DNA of 64,000 nucleotides from Brugia malayi. Lineage: Eukaryota; Nematoda; Chromadorea; Rhabditida; Onchocercidae. Position 1 is the stretch's first letter, and each line of letters begins with the position of its first letter. The stretch covers positions 1,943,721 to 2,007,720 of the forward strand of contig NW_025062479.1 of assembly GCF_000002995.4 (NCBI RefSeq), given 5' to 3'. The translations under genes were made by a program, and so were the position numbers. Under the pieces are notes generated by a model. That model searched no databases and was not told the origin of the DNA. It saw only the letters and a list, made by a program, of their open reading frames with translations. Below, one piece after another: positions 1-12,000 of the stretch.

Positions 1-63
1 TCATTGATCATTTATGAACAAGTTAGAAATGAAATCGTTAATTTATAGTACAAATTCATTTAG

Positions 64-271
64 CAACAATCATTCCAAACATTATGAATTCAGATATCTT
101 GGCAATCTTTATGTGACATCTGAAGCGGAAAGAGCATATCAAGAATTACTCAAGAAATTAGATGATGAATTAAATCATTTGAGTCATAGTTTGCTACGTA
201 TTTATCATGGATTAAATAATAGCGAATTAAATCCATTGCTACGCGAACTTTTCGATCTCTCGCAGACATGA
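64..271 (+). CDS. Terminal exon of an unidentified plus-strand gene (partial)
   Basis: An open frame runs to a TGA at 269-271. It encodes a charged helical tail with SEAERAYQELLKK and ending RELFDLSQT. An in-frame TGA at 5-7 means the gene must enter this frame by splicing. The best acceptors are ATTTAG at 58-63 (used here) and TTATAG at 44-49. The rest of the gene lies left of the window. Leu/Glu/Lys-rich composition suggests an alpha-helical or coiled-coil C-terminus. I do not recognise the family. A polyadenylation signal follows about 120 bases after the stop, supporting a real 3' end. I am fairly sure this is coding, but unsure of the exact acceptor and the function. Confidence 0.55.
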
Positions 272-388
272 ATGAAACAATACTCCTGTATATTTTCTTT
301 CTCCAATCTTGCTTGTTCGTTTTTTTTTTTCTTTTTTTCGAATCATTACATTTTTATTTTTCATTTAAAACAATGATATTTTAATTGA

Positions 389-394
389 AATAAA
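389..394 (+). promoter_or_regulatory. Polyadenylation signal AATAAA for the left-edge gene
   Basis: An AATAAA hexamer lies 118 bases after the TGA of the left-edge exon, in T-rich sequence. Its position fits a short 3' UTR. This is inferred from the motif alone. Confidence 0.4.
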
Positions 395-3009
395 AGTGAA
401 CAATATCATTTGCTTCCCTCTAACCTTCCTATTTAATATGCTTTTTAAAGACTTAAATTTAACAAGTCTCATAACTGATAACGAAAAAAAAAAAAAAAAA
501 TACGAAGGAAATATAGTAGTAGAACGTTGTCCAAGTAGAATAATAATCTAATGATAAGCAAAATGTGATCCCAATGTTCATCACCAATGAGATCTAGAAT
601 TCGAGTGAATAAACTTCACAGAATCATTCTATGAATTACTATGGATATGCGAAATTAACTGGTACAAAACATTAATATAGCATATAAATTAGTCATAAAT
701 AAAACAGTTATAACCACACTTAGCTACCAAAATTTCTAAAGCATTAAATTACAGCAAAAAACTATTCAGAAACTTGTGGGTACTTTAAAATAATGTTAAC
801 AAATACCCATTAGGCCACTGTTAAACTGTAACGAATGTCTTGACCTGCTGAGATGTGACTGCACTCAGCTAAAGCTAACCTAATTTAGTGAATGCTGAAC
901 TCATGCCAATAACACAGTTGGATGATCCTTCATCCAAACTTACATTCGCTGGCTAGGTTTTCCGTAACTTGTTCAATTATCATGCAAAATATAAGGCAAA
1001 TTGTAATCTTGACATCGGTTAGGTATTCTGCTACGACGCGTACCGTGTCTATGACAAAGCCATATGTAAGCGGTAATAGTCTTAAAGTCATACACATTTG
1101 CTTTCAATTAGATTTTCCTGACTACTAACACCCATAGAAAATATCTGGCAGGAATTAAAAGTATTGAAAGATCAAACTGTGTCCTTACCAAACTAAATGT
1201 TACCGATGTATCATGAAAATTTGTTCAGTGGATCATAGAAATGTGCATCAAAAACTATCGAATAAGTAAACTACTCACTGAGTAGCTCTAGCAATACAAT
1301 TTTATCAAAGATGCAATTCTTCCCAAAAATAGTTCGAAGCAATCAAAACAATCATTAAAACGACATATGTAAAACTGGTCTTAAAACTGTTAGTAGAGCA
1401 TGTTGGCAATGTTTCCTTTTCTTCCTCATTTTCCTTGCCCTTTTTGTTCCGCAAATTTTACAAAATAAAACCACTGAACGTTCACTGTTGCTTTTTTTGG
1501 TTTAACACGAAAATGAATTAAATCGACAATAAAGTAGATTGTATCCTTTGAAAAAATGGAAAAAAAAAGGGCAGGATCACACCGAAAATTTAAAACCGGT
1601 TAGAGAATATAGTCATAACAATCATAATAGGATCGACAATAATAGACAGGAGGCATGGATAAGGAAAGATACCAATCCGTCATTTAATTCATGTTATTTA
1701 AAATTCGAAAAAAAAAAAAAAAAAAAAAAAAAAAACAACGGGAACGAAAACCCCCTCCCAAAACTCTGATATTTCGGTTTCCTGCTTCTCACCCTTCTTT
1801 GTTCCCGTTTGTTTTACAAAATTTGCTTGCTCGCTCTCTCGTAAGGCAGTATGCCATTGCCTCATTGGTTAATCAGCCCCGCAAACCTTAGGCCCAAAAT
1901 AAGCCATAAAAAACAGTCTTTGCTTTTGTGATTCACAGAAGGATAAGAACGATTAAAATGAGAGAATGAAACATTTTCATCATCATCAGCAACAGAAACA
2001 GCGTAGCAACATCATAATTGTGGGTAGTAGAAGCAGCAGCAAATATGTCAATAAAAAATCCACACTGATGTCCTTATTTAACGAGTGTAAACAAGAACGC
2101 ATATGTATACAATACTCCTATCTTGCATTTTTCTGAATATCGAATTCAAAATCCCCAGTACACTTAAACTTTTAGCTCAGAAGAAAACAGTCGAAGTAAA
2201 ATAAGTAATAAAACACAAAACGCAAATATACTTACAGGAAAGAATGAGAAAAAACACAATGAATTATAGCACAACTTTAAAAGCAACAATAATTCACAAA
2301 AAAATGAACAGGGGCACCCTACAGAAAAGACATTGAGACATATGTATGGATCAGATACAATAAAATAAAAAAAAAAGTACACAAAAGAGGAAGCGAGTGG
2401 GTTTTCTAGAAAAACTTTGAGCAAGGGGCCTAGGGGCAGTTCAGGTTAACCATACAGTTTTCGCTCCTGGTTATTATAACTAGCATTAAGATGAAACAAA
2501 ATTTCTCATCAATGGTGATGACTTCTTTGAAATCTGTTTCATTTGTTTGAAACAAAAATTATCTTTAAATTTTCTGACATTTACCACTAACTGTGGATTT
2601 AAGAAGCAATGAGTTCCTCATGGCTAATAAATTTATTAAAGAAAAGAACATGAATGATTCAGATGAACAATTAGCTCTCCATAGTATCACGCACTGAAAA
2701 ATTATACCAATTAAAACAGTGAAAATTAGCCTTTACCGATATGATTTAGAAGCGATTGCATTCCATTTAATACCACCAACGGCTATGCTGACAAACTACG
2801 AAGGAGCAGTTCAAATGAAGACAACTTGAACTTATTTTGAGTGTGCCCGTGTTTGTGCAGCTTGTAATTTTACAAATATTTGGAGACATGTACCGGACTA
2901 CTGGGCTATTAAATCATTCAGTAATCTTGCTATTTTAAAATAAGAGCTTTTAGACAACAATTTTTCTATATAAATTGTTCTATATTGCAGTATCGAAAAA
3001 CAAAAATTA
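395..3009. other. Intergenic region between the left-edge gene and the MATH gene
   Basis: No coding exon with credible splice sites was found here. It holds a 28-base A run at 1708-1735 and a weaker one near 483-500. The short open frames at 922-1128, 1539-1891 and 2164-2424 are low-complexity or A-tract translations. The 3' UTR of the minus-strand MATH gene must lie in the right part. TTTATT near 2631 (AATAAA on the minus strand) is a possible cleavage signal. Confidence 0.5.
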
Positions 3010-6000
3010 CTAACTTTGCTGTTGCATAAGATTATGCGGGTGGACATTAGGCTGTTGGGTTTGAATACGCGCCGAAGGCGCTTGATAATGATCAAGAGCA
3101 GAAAGATTTATGCTAATTGAATTTGGTAACACATTTGGAGGAGGTTGATGCATCATTGGGGGTATACTGTTGCTTTTACTCCACATCTGTAGAGCATTTT
3201 ATCATGAAAAAAAGAAATGTTGAATATTTACTGAATCACACCATTATAAATTAATAGAAACTAATCGAATTAGTCATCGATAAGCTAATTGATATATTAA
3301 AATGGTTTGATGAAACATTTCATGCGCAAAATTATTCAAGTTAGTGAGTTATAACGCAGTAATTTTCTATGCTAATCCAAAACCATTCCGGATTACTCTA
3401 TGAAAACGCCAGAAGTAAAAGCTCTTTAAAATTAATACTGCTGGATACTCCAGTTTTATTCTGACTCAATCCATTAATAACGAAAAAATCTGCAACTGAA
3501 AGCAAATGCAGTGGTTGTTAATAAAAAGTAAAACCTGTGTTTTCGTTGAAGCTACTGCAACATAGCTTATCAAATCGCGCAAAGGAAGTGCCTTAAAACT
3601 TGGTAAATTGTTCCGCATCATGTATTCGTTTGTGTATTCTTTCAAGTTTTCACTGAAAACAAGAAACTGCTAGCAGGAGATTAATTCTCACTACTATAGC
3701 CAATTACGACTGTAGCAGTAAAGATATCAACTTTATAAACGAAAAGCTGCAGCGAATGCTTTATATGAAACTGGAAAGACTCAGAAAATTTGGAAATGAA
3801 ACCGTTAATTTCTTAAAAGAAATTAATATCATAGAGTTCTTTAACTTACGGAGAAATATGTGGAAAATGACTTCGTAGAGTATCCATCAAAGTATCACGT
3901 CGAGGAGACGAACTTCGGCTGTTATCCACTACCAGTGCATTCTAAAGAATGTTAATAATCGAGCTTAAGCGAAAAAAAAAAAAAAGATAAAACGGCGGAC
4001 CCAATAATGTAAGAGAGATAATATTAAATCATACAGCGATATCAGAGGTGTTCGATGAAGGGTTGTGATAACCAGTCCAATTAGGCCACTGCTGTGATTG
4101 ATAACCGCTTCCTTGATGCTGCAAATGGTTGTAATGACTTGGCTGGTTCGATATCACACTGTTACTGTTGTTTCCAGCTGAAAATTTCAAAAAAATATGA
4201 ACTGAACAAATCATAATTTTCAAACAAATGAGTATAATTTAAGAACTTACAGGATAACGTATTAAGCCATTCGTTCCCGCCTCCATTACTCCAGCCATTC
4301 GACTGCGATGTGAAATGGCTACTCGTATTAGGAATACCAGGTGGTGGATGAGATAGCTATAAACACTGGTTATGAAGTTAGCAACAAACGAACAATGATG
4401 TTCGGAAAAAATAAGAAAATAACTAAACCTGAGCAGAACTCCCACCGGTGCTGATACCATAATCGGTACCGATGGGTCCGAATGAACGACTAGGATTGAG
4501 CAGTTCGTTGATCGAATTCATGGCAAGCGGCGCATCCCAGCTAGAACCCCAAGCAGTTGGTAATGATAATCCAGAAGATGCCGTACTGGTAGTTGCTTGT
4601 GTGGCATTGGACGAAGAACTAACTGTAGTAGCATGGCTATTAGCATAATCTGCCGCAGAACCCGTATGACTAGTAGGTCGAACACCTGAAAGGCATTCCA
4701 CTTAAAATGCAACAGACATTAATTGATTAAGACGAAACCTAGAAAGTAAGTCATACAAAAATGAAAATTTTAACGTATACATTACGCAGATTATGGTTTT
4801 AAACACCAGAATAAAACTTATACTGCTTTTAAATTTATATGCTTTAATTCTAAACAAGTTTCCATGTCCTTAATTTACGAAGCCTTCATGGGAAAACAAA
4901 CCGATCGGTGTTATTGACGTTCCAGTGCCAGTGGGTGATTTCACGGGGGAAGATAACGGAGGAGCAGGAGCTTTCGACATTGTTTGCATTGGTGCACCCG
5001 GTGCAACACTGCCGGAGGTTAACGAAGAATCTAAAAAATTTCAACTTAAGGTTTGCCATTATCGACAGAAATAATCCGTATGATAAACTTATAAATTTAC
5101 TGATTAACTAATCAGTAAGGCTATAAACTTACTAATAACTAAGCCAGCCGCAGGAGTCCGATTGCCAATTACTCCAACAGCCGGTATAACAGGTGTTACA
5201 GCTTTTTCAGCACCAGCGGGCGATATCTGAGGCACAAATTGTCCTTTGAACTTTGGTGCAGGTGGAGGTTTTGGCACACTAATTTTTGGTAACTGAGCGA
5301 TTGTCTTTCCTGCTTTGATTTGCTCAATCTAAAAAATGAAAACAGTTTATGTGGTGGAAATTATAAAACTTCAATTTTTGACACAAAAACCATTTTCTTT
5401 AGGGTAAAATATCTCTTAGTTAAACGTTCAAGTAATTTCTTGCTTCCTGGACAAGAGAGTTTTTGTAGATATCGTAGCAAACTTCAGCAAACTGACCAGA
5501 CCAAAATTCGAACAAGCTGTAGTTTCAACAGTTTACCTGTACAGCAAATTCGCCCTTTGCAGTTGCAATGAGACTGGCTACTTCTTCTCGCTTAGCTCTC
5601 CATTCAGCAGCAGCTCCTTTCAGTTCTTCCACCGCCACAGGATTCCTCGCCCTAAATTTTTCATAATATATTCTAAACTAAAAGAAACAACTCACCCATA
5701 CTATATCACCAAATTTTCAAAAATTCTCTCATGACGATTAGTAAGAGATAACTGCTATGTAGTCAGCAGACAAAATTAAACAGAGTGACATACTTTTTCA
5801 TTTCGGCTTCCAGATCCTTCACTCGTTGTCCAGCGTCTTTATGAGCTCTTTCAAGTACAGCAACGCCCGTCTCAAGCTTATGCTCCAGCAGTGAAACTTC
5901 GGCCTTCTTTGCACGTTCAGTCAAAAAAGCTATATTACTTTGAAATGTCTTGCGTTCCTGAAATGATAAATTTAGAACTAGTTTAACTTAATTTAGAAGA

Positions 6001-9000
6001 AGAGATTAATTTGAATGTACAGACATAATCCGAAGCTTCTTCCCCGTTTTAAATCACACTATCTGCTCATAATGAACTCACCGAAGACAGCACATTTTCG
6101 GAACGCTTCAGTGCAATCGACCGCTCATTAAGCTGATTTTTTAATTCGCTGATTTCGGTATCACGTCCTCTGATTTCTTCGGCCATGTTCTTTCTAGTAT
6201 CCTGACTGGATTGCAACTCTCTTTGCAGTTTCCTCAGTTCTTCTGCATGTTTCTGTCGAAGATCTTGCACTTCCCGTGTCAAATATTCATTTTTCTCTTG
6301 TAATTCCCGTGACCGTTCAGAATCTCGCCTAGAGTTTATGAACATGATGTTTATGTGGGTTTGATCATTTAGCACAGAATATATCAAAAGCAAAAGAAAA
6401 CATTTTTTACAAGTGGATTGGTTGTCTCATTAGGGATCTGGTAGGGGAATGAGTTCTTTTCAAATGCAGAAACGAACAAATATAAAATAAGTATTATATC
6501 ATGTCAAAGATGAATCGCTGCTAGACGACCGCAATTTCAAAGTGAACCTCAGAAATGAATCATAAAATTAAATTTTAATGAGTTGGATCAATTCTCGACC
6601 ACACTTCTGGAATGTTTAGTTTTATAGTTCATTCCCTATGTTTATTCTGGATTTGCACCTATCTTGCAACAATTTATCTCGGGCATGATTTCATTTATCC
6701 TACCAGATCCATTCTGTAATGTATTACCAACACATTTCGTCGATCGGGATCTCTGGTATCGGTCTATCATAAGCCAGTATAAATTAGCCTACGTTCGTAA
6801 AACTCCATGCTAAACTCACTCATGTTGTTTGACACTTTTTTCGAGCTTCTTTAATTCATTCTTCTTCTGATTTAGTTGCTGCATTGTCTTCTCATGTTTT
6901 TCTTTCTCAGATTGCACTTGTGCCTGCACCTGTTTTATCATATTCGCATGTTTCTGTTCTTGTCTGCAAAAAAAAATAATATAGTGATTCACATGCTTCT
7001 TTTTTTCCATAGCCAAATTTTAAATATAACCTTTCTTCACAGTTAAAACAATAAAAAACTGCTTGTATTTATGAACATGCCTTGAGATCTCGAACTTACT
7101 TTTTATTTTTCTCTTTTTCGGCAGTAAGTTGTCGCGATAGAGCTTCTTTATCACTTTCAAGCAACGCAATACGCTGCGCGATTTTCTCCGTATGTTCGTT
7201 CAATCTTCAAGTACGTGTATATATAGATCAAAATTAACAGTAACATTAATTACACAAAGCATTTCACTGAAAAGTCAATTATAAATAAATAAAAATAATA
7301 AATAAATAACTCACTTTTCTGCTTGGCCAACTTCCATCAATGGATTTTTACTCACAGCCTGGTCGGCAAAAACACCAATACGATGCACTTCGCGATTCAA
7401 CATATAGTCATGCTGGTCATCTGGACAGTCAGACATCAAGGAACTGAAGTCATCTGCATCATCAACCAAAGGCGCTGTTAAATGATGTTCATCCAGTGAA
7501 GAGCAATCAAGATCTGAAATGTATCATGACTAACCGTTGTAGAGTACTCTTAACAATAATGGGTTTTAAAAACACAATAAATGATTCCCAAAAATCTTCT
7601 CCCTTGTTACAATCTCAATTACGCTGCCAGGAACTTATCACTGCTTTCTAGTTTTTACCCTCTCTATTACCTCTACGTCCATCTTTGATTGCCTCGATAA
7701 CTTTCTCGTCGCCAGCTAGAATTGCCAGTTTTTGCAGACAGCCTTTAAGGAAAGGACTTTTCGAACGCATTTCCAATGTATTAATAAATTCAGCGGCTTT
7801 GTCAACCACACGTTTAGCATTCACACAGTTAACACCAATCACTGACAGCGCTGCCATAACTTGCTGAACCTTAAAAGAAAGTGAAATTGATGAAGAAATA
7901 AAACTGTTAAGATTTTAAGTAACTAGCGCTTAATCACTCTGATTTACCTTCTTTCTACATTTTGCGTCAGTATAGGCATTTTTATTTCTTTAGAAATAAA
8001 CAAAAACTTTTCCAATTTCTTTTTAAACAAAAAGTAACCTGTGCATCTGTAAAATGAGGAATATTACCGGCGCCGAAATCCAAACTATTTTCATCGCCAG
8101 CTGCAGGCGGATTCTGAAAAGAAATTTGTGGTCTCGTGATACGATATGCACAAACAAAAAAGGAGATAAAATATGACGACAAACCTCTCCATTCTTCATG
8201 TATTTCCAGCAATATTTAATATTGAATTTAAGCCATTCTTCGATATATTGTCGTGACCAAATATTCGGTTGTGCCGAATCATCTATGTATGATTGCACCT
8301 AGATCAACTTTTTATTTTATATCAGCTGGAAACGTACTGTTTCTAAGTGAAAGTTATATTACACCTTGTAGTTGCTGAGAAATCGGAGTTATAAGTAATA
8401 TTAACTAAAACCTGTGGGTTTGCCAAGTCGTCTCCAATAATTTGCTGCGAATGATAAATTGGAAAGACAGGAAATGTCTGCAATAATGAAAATAATTGTT
8501 CATGACTTCTAAATGCACCATTTCCAATAACATTTCAAATTTGAAAACATACTTTTGGGTCCACATTAGCGAAGTGTGATGTAAAACGTGCTATGCTTTC
8601 TTTCTGCATTTCCATAGCTATTTCTGTCCTATTATCTGTTTGGGTTTTTGACTGCTGCAACTGATAAGATCATATTGAAGAAGAAATACATCTGAAGGAT
8701 TGTCCTATTAATTTATAATAGTAGTAAGTGAAAAAAGAACCTCGTCCTGTTTTTTTCTAGAATCCACATCTTTGAACTCGTTCGGCTTCTTTCGACGCCA
8801 TTCTAAAATTTTGTGTTATTTCACGTTGTTATAAACAGAACAACCCTAAGAGTTCTGCATAATACACCATTTCAGCAATGCAAAATTCTAAGTACCTCAA
8901 AATATAAAATTTTCAGAAAGTCAATATGCAATGTATGATATTGAAACAGTCAGCAAATTTAAACGAAAAATTCAGTTGATATCGAAAAAAAAAACAAAAA

Positions 9001-12000
9001 AACAAAACAAAACAAAAAAACAAAAAACAATACGTACCACCATTGGGAATGGTTTTCTTTGCTGTCTGTTTCTTTGGCTGTGCATACGGTCGATTTGGAA
9101 TTGGATTTGTCATACCCGTTTGTGCATTCACTATTGCTGCATCTGCTTTCGGCATTAGCACGGAAACTTAAGGTACTTTATTAAAATGTTGTTTGGAATC
9201 TCAATATAATTTAGAAAGAAATGAAAACAAAAAATAAACCCCAGCAATCCAGAACCGGAAAAAAATCTACAGTGAACTTGCTGTTTTAATCTGCCACAAT
9301 CTAACCAAAAATATAAAACTAATTGTGGGCGTTAGCCACATTTTATCAGCATCTCAATAACATTAAGAGTAGAAAATCGAAGAATAATCGAATCTCTGCC
9401 GTTATTAAAATTATATATGTAAATCCGCAAAACAGTGGAAAAATTACAATCAGTTTGACATGAAGCCTCCTCCGTATTAAGAGATGCTGGCTCAAGAATA
9501 GCCTGAATACAGCTATCACAATCATCGCGTACTACTGCACCATCATTTTGAACTGAACGCTTCATCTTTTTGGAAAAGGGAACTCCAACCGCTGTGCGAC
9601 CATTATTTCCTTCAGCCTGAACAATGTTTAAATGTTAGGATCAAGCAAACATTACAAGAAAAAATTGAAAAATACTATAAAAATTTCAGACAGTAATTAT
9701 GAGACAGTTCTGAACATTTCAATCAAGCAAATCTTCGTCCAACAAAACTATTGAAAAAAAAAAAAAAAAAAAAAAAAAAAACAATACTCTGAGATTTTTT
9801 AAAAAACAATCACCTCACTATCGGAAGAAGCACCACTTGATGAGCTCGTTTCTTCATCACTAGAGCATTCAAGAACGTGTTGCTCTTTCTGTTCTTCGGA
9901 TAACTCCCACGGCTGAGCATGTCCGCTTACATCATACATGCAACGAAGAACCGGTCCAACTGACCCTTGTGTCTCAGTTTTCTAAAATTAATTAAATTTT
10001 GCAAATTATAACACCTGTAACACAGATGACTTTCCATCATTAATTGCCTTGGTCATTATGCCGCAGGTGATAAACAAATAACAGTTCAATTCCCTTCCTC
10101 TTGCCTATGATTCTTTATTGGTGACCATAAATTCAACGCACCCGTGAATCGGCTTGCAATATATCTCCATCTTCGGTGGTTTTGGCTCCTAAGGCAAATA
10201 CATTATTTTCCAAATAATTAGCATTGACCATCATTTCTTTCTTTTCATCATCCGGCTTTTCATCCAATCTGAAACATTTTAAAGTTATACTGAATCACTC
10301 ACTTACCATTAGCTGAGTTTCACAAATGATATAACTCGTAATTCCAAATTTACCTTTCGCAGGCAGTTTCCTTATTATCAGTCTTTTCTTCTTTTCGTAC
10401 ACTGCCGAAAACGGCTACATCAACCTGTTTTCGTACTTTCTCCTGTCTCTACAATTATAATGCATCATTTACACATTATATAAAAACCCTGAAACTACCA
10501 GAAAACTATATGTCATCGCCATCTTATCATGACGTTACTATGTGGATGAAAATTTCTTCAGCAGTTACTTAAAATTTTCTCATCAAAAGAAACTTTTCTC
10601 AGTAAAATACTTGTCCACAAATATTTATTGTTTAAAATGATAAAAAAATAATTACTGAAAAATTTATTGTTTAAAATGATAAAAAAGTAATTACTGAATC
10701 ATCTAGCCCTTCTTCTTGTTTTCCATCACCAGAAAGCCACTTCATTTCATGAGTCGAATTCAGCAATACTTCAGTTGGAGTTTCTAAAAATAACATTAAT
10801 GCATAAACTTAAGCATTTTTTTAAAACTAAAAGATGAAATCTATTCTGCTGGATATGTGGATAATCGCAATTTTCCAGATCGTTAATATTGCCAAATATG
10901 AACGATCTAGAGGAGTGCGGATATTCACGTCATTAAAACTTATAATTATTGAGGAAAAAAAACCTTGCACAGTGATAGTGTTTCTATCGTTCTGAAGCAC
11001 TGGACGAGTTTCCGTAACATTTGATTCCACAACTTGCCTTGTTTCCGATGTTTTATTTAGGGGCGAAGTTGCTGTTCTACAAAAATAAACTGTTTTCTTT
11101 TAATTTCTGATATAATTACAGTCAGCCTATGAAGGTTAAAAAACAACTAATGAGCAATTTAAGCATTCTTTTTTTATGGCTGACGAACAATCAGGCTGTA
11201 TTTATGCCCAGGATTTACAAAAAAAAAAAAAGTATGAAAACCTGTTCTGAACATTAACATTTCTTTCTGCATTAGTTTCACGCGATTTACTATTGGAATT
11301 CGATTTTGATTTGTTTGTATTCGATTGTTTGTTTATTGTGGCAGCACCTGATATTGCCTGTTTTAGAGCACTCTGATTAAGTGAATTTTCTTCATCACTC
11401 TTACCATGCGGTGGTCCTAAAAAAGACAGCTGTCACCACGATAAAATGAAATCACTACTTACATGATCAATATAAATTTTATTAATGTTGGAAAAACAAA
11501 AATTTTTTCTAAAATTGCACGCATAAAACCAGTAACATGAAAACCTTTTTCAATCCTTTCAATACTCTGTTTCAGTTTCATTTCAATCAGCTTTGACTTC
11601 TGAGCTTCAAGATCGGCTTTGCAATCTTGGTCACGATCTTTACAGAATTTCAGAGCGCTCATGTTAACTTCGATAGCTTTATCAATGAGCCCTCTACTGC
11701 TCTGAATATCAGCTAATCTCATATAATCTTGGATTTTCTTCTCGAACTGTTCATGAGTTCTGAAAAGTAGGGAAATTTCTAGGAATAATATAATAATGGA
11801 AGCACGAATTTTTTCACTCCTTACCTCATTAAAAAATAAAAAAAAAATTATGTGTAAATAAAAATACAATTAAAATTTCTTACAAGATATTTTTCGGAGG
11901 TTCCGCTTTAACAGATACTTCCAAAATAACTTTGTCATCTTTGATATAACCTTGGCTTTCATCTAATATGTCCTAAAAAAATTCGATATATGGAAAATTA

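Noticed and set aside
1539..1891. Lys-rich open frames over the poly-A run
   Set aside because: They are translations of the homopolymer with no coding context.
7930..7985. Possible extra exon reading AYTDAKCRKK between 8039 and 7869
   Set aside because: It has a good donor but its only acceptor gives a frame clash (immediate stop), and joining 8039 directly to 7869 keeps phase.
7982..8298. Two minus-strand frames running past the exons at 8039-8113 and 8185-8298
   Set aside because: They are read-through of introns; donor sites and phase to the next exon (7869) explain the region.
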